From: Terriglobia bacterium
GTDB taxonomy: Bacteria > Acidobacteriota > Terriglobia > Bryobacterales > Bryobacteraceae
NCBI GenBank assembly: GCA_020073265.1
Contig: JAIQFN010000001.1
Span: 62,001-126,000, forward strand
Direction of reading: 5' to 3'
DNA: 64,000 nt
Each line of letters starts with the position of its first letter. Within the stretch, counting starts at the first letter, position 1. Under the pieces are notes generated by a model. It was not told where the DNA came from. It saw only the letters and a program-made list of their open reading frames with translations, and searched no databases. A program made the position numbers and the translations under genes. This document shows, one piece after another, positions 15,350-23,283 of this stretch.

Positions 15350-16609
15350 TTAGGATGCCAGCGCCTTAACTGCCGCCACGGCCCGGTCGATCTCTTCGCG
15401 CGAATTGTAGATGTGCGGAGAAAAACGCAAGCCTTTGGAATCGCCGGCGGTCGTCATGGCGATCGCGATCCGGTTGCGTTCCCACAGCGTGTCGTACGCG
15501 CGCTGCAGCGGAACGCCCGCAATCTCGAACTTGATCACACCGGCCGAAAGCTCCGGCTCGCGATTGGTCTTCATCCGGATGCTTGGAATCTGCGCCAGCC
15601 GGTCCTTCATGTATCCCGACAGCATCCGCATGCGCGCTTCAACTCTGTCCACTCCGATGAGCGTCAGGAAATCCACGGCCGACTCCACCGCCACCAGCCT
15701 GGGATCGTCGCGCTGGCCGTAGACTTCCAGCTTCCTCGCGCCCCTGATCTGATCCGACCAGCCCACCGTCACCACCGACGGCCAGACTTGCGCGACCCGC
15801 TCGGAACGCACGAACAGAATCCCGGCCTCCAGCGGACCCATCAGCCACTTGTGCGTGCTGGCCGAATAGGAATCGCACCCGATGTCCTTCAGGTTGACGT
15901 CCAACCCGCCGAAGCTCTGCGCGCCGTCCAGGTGTACCCAGATACCCCGACGCCGGCCAAGTTCCGCGATCTCACGCGCGGGAAACATCATGCCCGCGAA
16001 ACTCGACACGTGCGTAATCGCGATCACCTTGGTGCGCGGCGTGATGGCCCGCTCGATTTGCGAAATCAACTCGTCGCGGCTCGCCACCGGCACGCGCACC
16101 GGCAGAGTCTTCACTACGAACCCTTCGCGCCTGGCTCGCACCTTCCAGGAATCGTCGTTCGAGGCGTGGTTCTGATCGTTGCTCACGACTTCATCGCCGG
16201 CCTTCAGGTCCAGGCCCTGCACGATGATGCTGTTGCTCTCGCTGGTATTGCGCGTGATCGCGATCTCGTCCGCCGACACGCGCAGCAGCGCCCCGATCTT
16301 GGAACGCAGCCGCTCGCGCAGCCCGTCGTACTTCGCCCGATTCTGAAAAGAAGGATTGGATTGGAAGTCGCGCAGGAATTCCGCGTAGCGGTCCAGCACC
16401 GGCCGCGAAGCCGGGCACACGTTGGCGGCGTTCAGGTAAATCAGATTCTCGTCGAGCGGAAACTGGCGCTTGACCAGCGACCAGTAGGCTTCGTTGTTCG
16501 CATCCGGAGCAGGCGCCGCCCTCAGAGCGCTGGAAAACGCCGTCCAGGAAGCCGGAAGAGCGGCCAGCGCGGGAATGGAGCGGATGAAATTGCGTCGCGA
16601 GCTGTCCAT
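15350..16609 (-). CDS. Tat-exported class V aminotransferase-like protein
   Basis: PLP enzyme of the class V aminotransferase/cysteine desulfurase fold (isopenicillin N epimerase-like). The ATG at 16609 gives S-S-R-R-N-F-I-R-S and a hydrophobic stretch, a twin-arginine signal, so the enzyme is probably exported folded; the frame extends upstream but only into less likely sequence. Landmarks are N-A-A-N-V-C-P, T-R-N-T-S-E-S, D-G-A-Q-S-F-G with the PLP-binding Asp, and the lysine motif S-A-S-T-H-K-W-L-M-G-P. Export of such enzymes by twin arginine is seen in acidobacterial relatives. The substrate is not known. Confidence 0.8.
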   Translation of the reverse strand: MDSSRRNFIRSIPALAALPASWTAFSSALRAAPAPDANNEAYWSLVKRQFPLDENLIYLNAANVCPASRPVLDRYAEFLRDFQSNPSFQNRAKYDGLRERLRSKIGALLRVSADEIAITRNTSESNSIIVQGLDLKAGDEVVSNDQNHASNDDSWKVRARREGFVVKTLPVRVPVASRDELISQIERAITPRTKVIAITHVSSFAGMMFPAREIAELGRRRGIWVHLDGAQSFGGLDVNLKDIGCDSYSASTHKWLMGPLEAGILFVRSERVAQVWPSVVTVGWSDQIRGARKLEVYGQRDDPRLVAVESAVDFLTLIGVDRVEARMRMLSGYMKDRLAQIPSIRMKTNREPELSAGVIKFEIAGVPLQRAYDTLWERNRIAIAMTTAGDSKGLRFSPHIYNSREEIDRAVAAVKALAS

Positions 16610-16646
16610 GGCACGATTGTACTCCTCAAAAGCGTCGAGGACGGCG

Positions 16647-17147
16647 TCATAGTCCCCAGGCCTGCGCCTGGACATGAGTGAAGTTGTACGCATCGATACC
16701 CTCGCGCTGCAGAGCTAGGTACAAATCCAGGTCGTCCGTTAGCACCGCGCATTGGTATTCCTGAGCCACACTTGCTATCGCTGCGTCAACCAGCCCCAGA
16801 GCCTGGTAGTTCAAATTTCCTGCAGCCCGTGCACTCGCCATTTCGGGCTCTGTAAGAATCGTCAGCATCTGTCTCTGCACGTCACGGGCGCGAATACGTT
16901 CAGGACCATTGAGGTCGGTCAGGTTGCTCACTTCGGCCATGACATGAGCCACCGTGTACAGAGGCTGGAAGGGGTGAATTACGTCGAGCAGAAGCTCGTA
17001 GTCCGATCGGCTGTACTTCCTTGTCCGCTTAAAGGTCGCTATGCGATTGGCATTGACGCTGCCGACGATAAGCAGCACGAGTAAATTTGTATCTACAAGC
17101 ACTCCCGACCGAGCCTGTCCGCCCGTCGCGAATTTCTCTGCTGTCAT
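16647..17147 (-). CDS. PIN-domain protein, VapC-like
   Basis: Probable ribonuclease of 166 residues. The PIN acidic residues are seen as V-L-V-D-T-N at about 16-21 (Asp19), H-V-M-A-E-V-S-N with Glu in the middle, G-L-V-D-A-A-I near 125-131, and V-L-T-D-D-L-D-L at about 143-150. It is longer than a typical VapC and contains a helical insertion with K-R-T-R-K-Y. The start overlaps the stop of the small gene at 17144-17389 as ATGA, so the two form an operon like a toxin-antitoxin pair. Whether it acts as a toxin is not shown. Confidence 0.75.
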   Translation of the reverse strand: MTAEKFATGGQARSGVLVDTNLLVLLIVGSVNANRIATFKRTRKYSRSDYELLLDVIHPFQPLYTVAHVMAEVSNLTDLNGPERIRARDVQRQMLTILTEPEMASARAAGNLNYQALGLVDAAIASVAQEYQCAVLTDDLDLYLALQREGIDAYNFTHVQAQAWGL

Positions 17148-17389
17148 TGAACCACTGGCTCACGCAACTTCATCGCGACCAGCTCACCGGTGTCGGCATC
17201 GATCAGAAAGCGTTTGTATTGAGCCCTAAAGAATGCGGCCGGACTGCGAGGCACGTTCAACGTGATGCTCCAGACTTCATGCCCTTGATAGCTTTCGCGT
17301 TCGATTTCCTCGAGACTTGCAGCACCCGGGCCGAGCATTTCAATCGCCTGTTGCATTGCGAGCTCGACCGCCTTCTTAGCGTCAATCAT
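17144..17389 (-). CDS. Small protein upstream of PIN gene, possible antitoxin
   Basis: 81-residue acidic protein, M-I-D-A-K-K-A-V-E-L-A at the start, followed by an amphipathic helix and a beta-rich half (V-W-S-I-T-L-N-V-P-R, K-R-F-L-I-D-A-D-T-G-E-L-V-A-M-K). The D-A-D-T-G-E-L-V end resembles the last strand of PepSY-like folds. It overlaps the PIN gene by four bases and comes first, the order usual for antitoxin genes. No DNA-binding motif is visible. The function is inferred only from its position. Confidence 0.6.
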   Translation of the reverse strand: MIDAKKAVELAMQQAIEMLGPGAASLEEIERESYQGHEVWSITLNVPRSPAAFFRAQYKRFLIDADTGELVAMKLREPVVQ

Positions 17390-17470
17390 AGGACGTTCTG
17401 CACCATCGAGAGTTCGCGGACAGGCCTTATCGGCGACACTTCTAGCTTAATCGAAGACGACTCTGACAGT

Positions 17471-18499
17471 TCATTCCCGGTCGGCTCTCGCCGCCTGATC
17501 CTTCGCCCGTCCACCCTTCAGGATCAGTTCCACCGCCTCATTCCCCTCGTGACAGGCGTACTCATAAATCCGATACCCATCGTCCCTGGCCAGCGGGAGC
17601 GCGACTTTCCACGGCCGGGTATACATGTTCGGATCTTCGATCGTCACTTCGTAGTTGATCGTATCGGCGTCGGTGCGCGTGAAGCGCTCCACCACGTGCA
17701 GCGCCTCGCTCTGAGAAACGCCCTTGACGCGCCCCGTTGCGGCGCTGGTCGCGATCCAACCCTTGTTGTTGTAGTTGGTGGTGTCCACCACCAGCGTGTC
17801 GCCCTCCCAGTGCCCGCGCGAGTCGCCATCCCAAAACCGCACGTTGGCCGGCGGATGCGGACTTCCGTCCACTGGAATGATCCGCGCATTGTGAATCATC
17901 TCCGACATGATCATGACGAACCCGGGCGTCTGGATGATCTGGTACGCATTGTTATAACCGGCTGGAAACATACCCGCAGGTACGCCGCGCGTGATGCAGC
18001 GGTCCCACACACTCATGTACTCGTAGGAGTCGCTCTCGTGTGCGCGGGCATAATCGCGCTTCGCCTCCGCCGCCTTGGTCAGCGGCACGCGCCCGTCCGG
18101 CGGCTCCACCACCAGCGACGTCTGGTGCGTCTTTACCACCTTGGTGCCCGAATCCATCCACAGCTTGTTGTAGTCGCCCACGTCGCCATCCCTGGGAGGA
18201 CGATCAACCCGGTTCTGGCGCGCCTGCTCTTCCATCCTGGCCGCTTCCTCGTCCGTGAGAAACGCTTTGTTCCCCAGCGCCACGGGCCGCTCGAAGGGCG
18301 TGATGGTAGCGCCGCTCCAGACGCCCTGGAGATCCGGCTGGCCGTCCGAGGTGCGCTTCGTCCAGGCGCCATCGGACGAAGCTTTGGACGCAGCTGGCCG
18401 CTTCTCCGCCGCCAACAATGTCTGAGCGGCAACGTGCAGCGGCGCCAACGACGCCGTGGCGAATAGAGCCGTCACAGGAACGAGAAATCGGTGGTTCAT
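17471..18499 (-). CDS. Secreted protein of unknown function, 'DGQPDLQGVW' family
   Basis: Predicted secreted protein of 342 residues with an N-terminal signal peptide (hydrophobic A-L-F-A-T-A-S-L-A-P-L-H-V-A-A-Q). The segment D-G-Q-P-D-L-Q-G-V-W at about 52-61 and later W-E-G-D-T-L-V-V-D-T-T and the repeated W/Y-rich beta strands mark a family very abundant in acidobacteria, in which no function has been demonstrated. The C-terminus is charged. It is transcribed divergently from the MBL-fold gene at 18605 with about 105 bases between them. Confidence 0.75.
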   Translation of the reverse strand: MNHRFLVPVTALFATASLAPLHVAAQTLLAAEKRPAASKASSDGAWTKRTSDGQPDLQGVWSGATITPFERPVALGNKAFLTDEEAARMEEQARQNRVDRPPRDGDVGDYNKLWMDSGTKVVKTHQTSLVVEPPDGRVPLTKAAEAKRDYARAHESDSYEYMSVWDRCITRGVPAGMFPAGYNNAYQIIQTPGFVMIMSEMIHNARIIPVDGSPHPPANVRFWDGDSRGHWEGDTLVVDTTNYNNKGWIATSAATGRVKGVSQSEALHVVERFTRTDADTINYEVTIEDPNMYTRPWKVALPLARDDGYRIYEYACHEGNEAVELILKGGRAKDQAARADRE

Positions 18500-18604
18500 C
18501 TTGAGCCCCCTTCCATCTACTCTACGCCCGATGCCGCCGCCCGCGCAGAATCCGAGAGACGCCTTGCGCTTCGCTTCCCAGGCGAGTACGATACGACGTT
18601 AGCT

Positions 18605-19330
18605 ATGCCCATTCGTCCGGCCATCGCAGCGTGGCTCGCGGTTCTGACTCTGCTTCCAGCTCAAGCCGCCGACAAGCTCCCGGCTCGCGGAGGCGACATC
18701 GAAATCACGCCCATCACCCACGCCAGCGTCCAGCTAGAGTATTCGGGCAAGGTGATTCAAGTCGATCCGTGGTCGCGAGGCGACTACACGCACGCCAAAC
18801 CGGCCGACCTGATCCTCGTCACCGGCATCGAGAACGATCATTTCGATCTCGACGCGATCCGCAGTATCCGCAAGCCAGGCGCTCCCGTAGTGATCCCAGC
18901 GGCCGGCCTGGACAAACTCCCCGACGGCACTGCGCTCGCCAACGGCGAGGCGAAAATCGCAGCCGGCATCCGAGTCGAGGCGGTGGCTTCATACGACCTC
19001 ATACCAGGCGATCCGTTCCATCCGAGGGGCCGCGGCAACGGCTACATTGTCACGCTGGGCGACAAACGCATCTACTTTTCAGGAGTGACCGAGTGCGTCC
19101 CCGAAGTGCAGGCGCTGCGAGATATCGACGTGGCCTTCCTGTGCTTCAATTCGCCTCGCGGCAGGATGACTCCGGCCGCCGCCGCCGCTTGTGTGGCCAG
19201 CTTCAAACCTAAGATCGTGTACCCGTATCACTACCGCGACGGCAAAGTGCAGGACTTCAAAGCAGCTCTGCAAAGCCAGCCCGTCGAAGTCCGCCTGTCC
19301 GACTGGTATCCGGCGAACGCCGCAAAGTAG
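18605..19330 (+). CDS. Exported MBL-fold metal-dependent hydrolase, UlaG-like
   Basis: Metallo-beta-lactamase-fold protein of 241 residues with a signal peptide (A-W-L-A-V-L-T-L-L-P-A-Q-A-A). The fold appears as I-T-H-A-S-V-Q-L-E-Y, V-D-P-W-S-R-G-D-Y, L-V-T-G-I-E-N-D-H-F-D, and Y-P-Y-H-Y near the C-terminus. The standard T-H-x-H-x-D-H motif is reduced: only N-D-H-F-D remains, so it resembles divergent UlaG-like (lactonase_2) members that keep fewer metal ligands. Activity is therefore uncertain. The ATG at 18605 is preferred because the signal peptide starts there, although the frame is open from 18491. Confidence 0.75.
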   Translation: MPIRPAIAAWLAVLTLLPAQAADKLPARGGDIEITPITHASVQLEYSGKVIQVDPWSRGDYTHAKPADLILVTGIENDHFDLDAIRSIRKPGAPVVIPAAGLDKLPDGTALANGEAKIAAGIRVEAVASYDLIPGDPFHPRGRGNGYIVTLGDKRIYFSGVTECVPEVQALRDIDVAFLCFNSPRGRMTPAAAAACVASFKPKIVYPYHYRDGKVQDFKAALQSQPVEVRLSDWYPANAAK

Positions 19331-19418
19331 CGAGCCTGGCGTTTTGCCGTCGCTGCGTTCCAACTCGCGAGACTTGTGTCCTTACAGCCCTTAGCTGAAC
19401 GCGTGGTACCTTTGGAAC

Positions 19419-19670
19419 ATGAGCGCTGCGACCGTGCTCGACGGTCTTCTTGAACCCTTGAGCCGCTGTCTGGACGCTGAGTCTTCGCGGCGCGTCGTCG
19501 AGTTGCGTGTCCCGGCCTCGGTTCAGGATCATATTGATTCTCTCGCTAAGCGGGCCAACGAGGGCTTGCTTACCGACGACGAGCGCACCGAATATGAGGC
19601 TTTGATCAATGCCGCGGACTTCATCGCGATCCTGAAACTCAAGGCCCATCGGCATCTTCACCCACAATAG
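19419..19670 (+). CDS. Small protein paired with HNH endonuclease
   Basis: 83-residue helical protein, beginning M-S-A-A-T-V-L-D-G-L-L-E-P-L-S-R-C-L-D and containing the segment L-A-K-R-A-N-E-G-L-L-T-D-D-E-R-T-E-Y-E. The same arrangement, a short protein with 'A-N-E-G-x-L-T-x-E-E-R-x-E-Y' placed directly before an HNH endonuclease gene, recurs in other bacteria such as cyanobacteria. It ends nine bases before the HNH start, so the two are co-transcribed. An antitoxin or accessory role is possible but not shown. Confidence 0.7.
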   Translation: MSAATVLDGLLEPLSRCLDAESSRRVVELRVPASVQDHIDSLAKRANEGLLTDDERTEYEALINAADFIAILKLKAHRHLHPQ

Positions 19671-19679
19671 TCGACACCG

Positions 19680-20078
19680 ATGGATGCAGCCCTTCGGGAG
19701 GTCGTGCGGCGTCGGGCTGGCGAAGCGTGCGAGTATTGCCTGCTCTCCCAGCGATACAGCGAAATCAGACACCACGTCGAACACGTCGTTGCCAGACAGC
19801 ATGGTGGATCCGACGATGTCGGCAACCTGGCGTTGGCCTGCCATCGCTGCAATCTCAGCAAGGGCCCCAACCTGACCGGGGTCGACCCTCTGACGCGCGA
19901 AGTAGTGCGCTTGTTTCATCCTCGTCAAGATCGCTGGGCCGAGCATTTCGTCGTGCGAGGCATACGCATCGAGGGGATCACAGCGCTAGGTCGCGCCACC
20001 GTGCAGGTTCTCGCAATGAATGACGCGCGCCGTCTGGAGTTAAGGGCGGAGCTTCTGGCACGCACGGAACCGTCTTGA
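19680..20078 (+). CDS. HNH endonuclease
   Basis: 132-residue nuclease of the HNH superfamily. The zinc pairs C-E-Y-C at 17-20 and C-H-R-C at 54-57 bracket the catalytic H-H-V-E-H-V-V-A-R-Q-H-G-G segment (about 31-43) and the Asn in G-N-L-A-L-A-C. This is the compact free-standing HNH type with no extra specificity domain. Its gene ends about ten bases from the point where the opposing DUF4159 gene loses its family sequence, so the pair may have arrived by insertion there. Confidence 0.85.
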   Translation: MDAALREVVRRRAGEACEYCLLSQRYSEIRHHVEHVVARQHGGSDDVGNLALACHRCNLSKGPNLTGVDPLTREVVRLFHPRQDRWAEHFVVRGIRIEGITALGRATVQVLAMNDARRLELRAELLARTEPS

Positions 20079-20507
20079 TGATCCCAACCTCTGGTATTGC
20101 TCCTCTGTCAGGTTCCATTGATTCGGCCCCACCGAATACAGCCAGGGCCAGTTGAAAACGTCGTCGCCGTCGTCCAGGTTCACCGGCTGCTCAACGGATC
20201 GAACGTTCACGCGCGTCAGCCGGCGCAGCGCCAGCGTAAAGTGGCGATCCGATCGCGGATAGTCGTTGGTCCACGCGCTGCGGCCCTGCCTCCAGTCGTA
20301 ACGCCACAGCCGCCCGAAGATTCCCCAACTCCCCTGCGGATACATCATGCGCGCAAAAACGAATTCGGTCTTCTCGCGCGCGTCCGGCGGCATCGGAAAG
20401 TCGTTGTACTCTTGCCCCGGATACTCGCGAAAAGGCGCCTGAAACGCATACAATCCAGCCACGATCGCCAGGCTCAGGACCAGCGCGAGCAGGCGTTTCC
20501 GGTTCAC
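20040..20507 (-). pseudogene. Truncated DUF4159 protein gene
   Basis: The first 140 or so residues match the start of DUF4159 proteins: signal-like N-terminus, F-P-M-P-P-D-A-R-E-K-T-E-F-V-F-A-R, D-Y-P-R-S-D-R-H-F, R-R-L-T-R-V-N-V-R-S-V-E-Q, and L-D-D-G-D-D-V-F-N-W-P-W-L-Y. Family proteins then continue for about another 80-100 residues with a glycine-rich fold. Here the resemblance stops after L-T-E-E-Q-Y-Q-R-L and the frame runs 15 more residues into sequence antisense to the HNH gene end. The missing part was not found nearby. The GTG start is at 20507. Confidence 0.8.
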
Positions 20508-20513
20508 ACGATC

Positions 20514-21332
20514 ATGCTACCATCGGGTACTCAATTGGTGAACAAGCGCCAGGATCTCGACCTGCTCCAAGGCTGCTGGACCGTCATCGCGATGGAGTTG
20601 GATGGCGAAAAAACAGCCGCGGCCATGCTTGCCGATGCGTGCATCGAGATCCAAGGCGACCGCTTCACCAGCACCGGCATGGGCGCTGTGTACCAAGGAA
20701 CGCTCTTGCTCGACACGTCGGCGAACCCCTGGCGCATCGACATGAAGTTCGACGCGGGACCCGAAAAAGGCAACACCAATCTGGGTATCTACGAACTGGA
20801 TGGCGATACCTGGAAGCTCTGCCTCGCCACGCGCGGCCGAGTGCGTCCGTCCAGGTTCGCTTCAACCGGCGGCAGCGGCTTCGCGCTCGAGGTCCTCGCC
20901 CGAGGCAAGGAGCTCGTCACTCGCACTCCGCCCGCCTCCACAAAAGCCGCGGCTTCATCGGCGAGCACTGCGCCGATCACCGAACTCGAAGGCGACTGGC
21001 AGATGGCGTCAGGCATCTTCGATGGCAAGCCGATGGACCAATCGCTCGTCGAATGGGTCAAGCGAAATACCACGGGCAACCTAACCACCGTGATCGCGGG
21101 ACCGAACGTCATGCTGAAAGCCGAGTTCACAACCGATCCCTCCAAATCGCCGAAGGCCATCGACTACTTCAACCTGGCCGGCTCGAACAAAGGCAAAACG
21201 CAGCTGGGCATCTACCAAATCGAAGGCGAGCTCTTGAAGGTTCACATCGCCGCGCCCGGCGCCCCGCGCCCCAAGACATTTGAGCCGGCGAAAGTTAAGG
21301 GTGACACGCTAACGGTGTGGAAACGCGCCTGA
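20514..21332 (+). CDS. TIGR03067 double-domain protein
   Basis: Protein of 272 residues with two copies of the TIGR03067 domain, a family known mainly from planctomycetes and acidobacteria. Copy 1 (about 10-130) has L-L-Q-G-C-W-T-V, G-D-R-F-T-S-T, G-T-L-L-L-D-T, G-N-T-N-L-G-I-Y-E-L-D-G-D-T-W-K-L-C-L-A. Copy 2 (about 155-272) repeats the plan with L-E-G-D-W-Q-M and G-K-T-Q-L-G-I-Y-Q-I-E-G-E-L-L-K-V-H-I-A. A low-complexity Ala/Ser linker joins them. The function is unknown; the fold is beta-rich. No signal peptide is evident with the ATG at 20514; a GTG 24 bases on is an alternative. It is divergent from the DUF4159 remnant. Confidence 0.8.
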   Translation: MLPSGTQLVNKRQDLDLLQGCWTVIAMELDGEKTAAAMLADACIEIQGDRFTSTGMGAVYQGTLLLDTSANPWRIDMKFDAGPEKGNTNLGIYELDGDTWKLCLATRGRVRPSRFASTGGSGFALEVLARGKELVTRTPPASTKAAASSASTAPITELEGDWQMASGIFDGKPMDQSLVEWVKRNTTGNLTTVIAGPNVMLKAEFTTDPSKSPKAIDYFNLAGSNKGKTQLGIYQIEGELLKVHIAAPGAPRPKTFEPAKVKGDTLTVWKRA

Positions 21333-21356
21333 CGGTTCCTGCGATATCCTGAGAAC

Positions 21357-22229
21357 ATGCTGAAAAAACTGGTGCGGGTTGCGCCTCTACTGGCGCTGTT
21401 TCTGCTTCCACTCCTCCACGCCGAGGACGCATTCTTCGACTCCGATGGCGTGCGCATCCACTACATCGTCGAAGGCTCCGGCGAGCCGGTGCTCCTCATT
21501 CACGGCTACACCTCCAGCGCCGCCGGCAACTGGGCCGCTCCCGGTGTCATCAAAGGCCTGGTCGCCGACCACTACCAGGTGATCGCCATCGACAATCGCG
21601 GCCACGGGCAGAGCGAGAAGCCGCACGACCCGGCCATGTACGGGCCTAAGATGATCCACGATTCACTCCATCTGCTTGACCATCTCAAAATCCAAAAGGC
21701 TCACATTGTCGGCTACTCGATGGGCGGGTTCTTCACCCTCGACCTGCTGTGCGACCACCCCGAACGCTTCCTCACCGCGACGCTCGGAGGCGCGGGCTTC
21801 GATGCTCCAGCCAACGTGACGGACCTCGCCGAGTCGCTCGAACAAGGGAAAGGATTCGGACCGCTCATGGTCGCGCTCACCCCTCCCGGCCAACAGCCCC
21901 CGCCGCCCGAGCAGATGGCATCCATCAACAAGATGCTGCTGGCGATCAACGATCCGCTGGCGCTGGCTGCTGTGGTGCGCGCAGGCTTGCCTCAGGTGAG
22001 CGAAGCCCAGGTCAAAGCCAACAAGGTTCCAACACTGGCATTGGTCGGCTCGCTCGATCCGCTCAAGGCCGGCGTCGATCATCTCGAAGCGATGAACATG
22101 CCCAACCTCAAGGTTGTCGTGGTTCCTGGTGCGACGCATATGACGGCCTTCGCGAGTCCCGTCTTTATCCAGAACTTGAAGAGCTTTCTGGAGGAGCATC
22201 CCGCGAAGGCGCGAGCCGCGACGAATTAG
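21357..22229 (+). CDS. Secreted alpha/beta hydrolase
   Basis: Alpha/beta-fold hydrolase of 290 residues with a signal peptide (L-L-A-L-F-L-L-P-L-L-H-A). Oxyanion H-G-Y at about 50-52, D-N-R-G-H-G-Q-S in the usual position, nucleophile elbow G-Y-S-M-G-G at about 120-125 (Ser), acid probably Asp in G-S-L-D-P, and catalytic His in P-G-A-T-H-M near the end. It is most likely an esterase or lactonase of the periplasm; the substrate is unknown. A TATCCT hexamer lies six bases before the ATG and there is no Shine-Dalgarno. It converges with the glycine-zipper gene, their stop codons overlapping. Confidence 0.85.
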   Translation: MLKKLVRVAPLLALFLLPLLHAEDAFFDSDGVRIHYIVEGSGEPVLLIHGYTSSAAGNWAAPGVIKGLVADHYQVIAIDNRGHGQSEKPHDPAMYGPKMIHDSLHLLDHLKIQKAHIVGYSMGGFFTLDLLCDHPERFLTATLGGAGFDAPANVTDLAESLEQGKGFGPLMVALTPPGQQPPPPEQMASINKMLLAINDPLALAAVVRAGLPQVSEAQVKANKVPTLALVGSLDPLKAGVDHLEAMNMPNLKVVVVPGATHMTAFASPVFIQNLKSFLEEHPAKARAATN

Positions 22230-23206
22230 TCCAATCGCTCCGTGATGGTAACCGGGTCCTGAACCCGGAAGCTGACGCGCGTCTCCACCGGAATCTCCAC
22301 TGACTTTCCGCTGGTGATAAGCACCGTGCCCGCACCCGCCGCGGCGCCTGCTCCGGCTCCGATGGCCGCACCCTTGCCACCGCCCGCAATCGCTCCGATC
22401 GCTGCGCCGATTGCGCTCCCTGCCGCAACTTTCGCCAAGTCGCTGCCGGTGCTGGAACCCGCGCTGTCTTTCTGATAGGCCGCCGTGCGAATGCGGATGC
22501 GCTGGCCGTCGGTGGTGGATATCTTCACCAACTCGATGCCCAGGTGCGACGCACGCCCCCCTCTTCCGGAGGGCGCCGCTTCCACTACCCTGCCCTCGAC
22601 GCGCGCGCCGCGCTCCGCGATGATGAAGCCGTCGATCACCAGCGGCTGTTCGAGCGTCGCGAAAAAGCTGTCGCCGATTTCATTGCGCGACGCCGAAAGG
22701 CTCTCGCCGATTCGCACCGTGAGCGTCGTCCCAGCCGCGAGCACCACGGTGTTCGGAACCCGTTGCGCGGGATCGGGCGCTGGCTTCGGGGTTGGGGCTT
22801 CGGCCCGTGGAGGTGCGGGCTGTGCGACAGGTTCGGGCGCGAGTGGAGGCGGAGCAGCTTGCGGAGGCTCGACCGGGGCCGGTGGCGGAACCACATCCGG
22901 TACAGGCGCATCCACCGGCTTTGGCGGAGCCTGATTTTTCGCAACCGTGGCTGGCTTCTCCCGGCGCACCGGCGGCGGCATGGGCGACGGTTTCTCGCGA
23001 ACCGATGGCGCAGGTGGCGGAGCAGGCTTTTCGGGCGGTGCCGGCACGCTGGTCGCCGGCGCAGGCGGATGAACCGCCGCTACCGGAACCGGCGACTGCT
23101 CGGGAGTTGACGGCTTCACCGGCGTGGCGGGCTTCACCGCCATGTACACGATTCCGGAAGCCATTAGCGCACCAGCCGCGAAGGCCGATACAATCTTCCA
23201 ATTCAT
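22226..23206 (-). CDS. Proline-rich membrane-anchored protein with C-terminal glycine zipper
   Basis: 326-residue protein. An N-terminal helix (I-V-S-A-F-A-A-G-A-L-M-A-S-G) anchors it, then about 120 residues are rich in Pro, Ala and charged residues, a periplasm-spanning type linker. The C-terminal half has beta strands (T-T-L-T-V-R-I, R-G-A-R-V-E-G-R-V) followed by a glycine zipper: G-S-A-I-G-A-A-I-G-A-I-A-G-G-G-K-G-A-A-I-G-A. The same C-terminal design occurs in the protein at 39978-40604. The function is unknown; an envelope role is likely. The ATG at 23206 is preferred; one 15 bases upstream is in frame. Confidence 0.7.
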   Translation of the reverse strand: MNWKIVSAFAAGALMASGIVYMAVKPATPVKPSTPEQSPVPVAAVHPPAPATSVPAPPEKPAPPPAPSVREKPSPMPPPVRREKPATVAKNQAPPKPVDAPVPDVVPPPAPVEPPQAAPPPLAPEPVAQPAPPRAEAPTPKPAPDPAQRVPNTVVLAAGTTLTVRIGESLSASRNEIGDSFFATLEQPLVIDGFIIAERGARVEGRVVEAAPSGRGGRASHLGIELVKISTTDGQRIRIRTAAYQKDSAGSSTGSDLAKVAAGSAIGAAIGAIAGGGKGAAIGAGAGAAAGAGTVLITSGKSVEIPVETRVSFRVQDPVTITERLD

Positions 23207-23283
23207 GCGCAATCCCCTCACAAACCTTAAACGTGCCGCGCCGCGTTTACGTTTCCTAACCTCACCCGTTAAAATGGGTTCAG

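Noticed and set aside
15269-16681. 470-codon plus-strand frame opposite the class V aminotransferase
   Set aside because: Starts inside a hairpin repeat and is antisense to a gene with full PLP motifs; composition is His/Arg/Pro-rich as in shadow frames.
19257-19946. 229-codon minus-strand frame opposite the HNH pair
   Set aside because: The plus-strand frames have HNH zinc and catalytic residues and good spacing; the minus frame has none.
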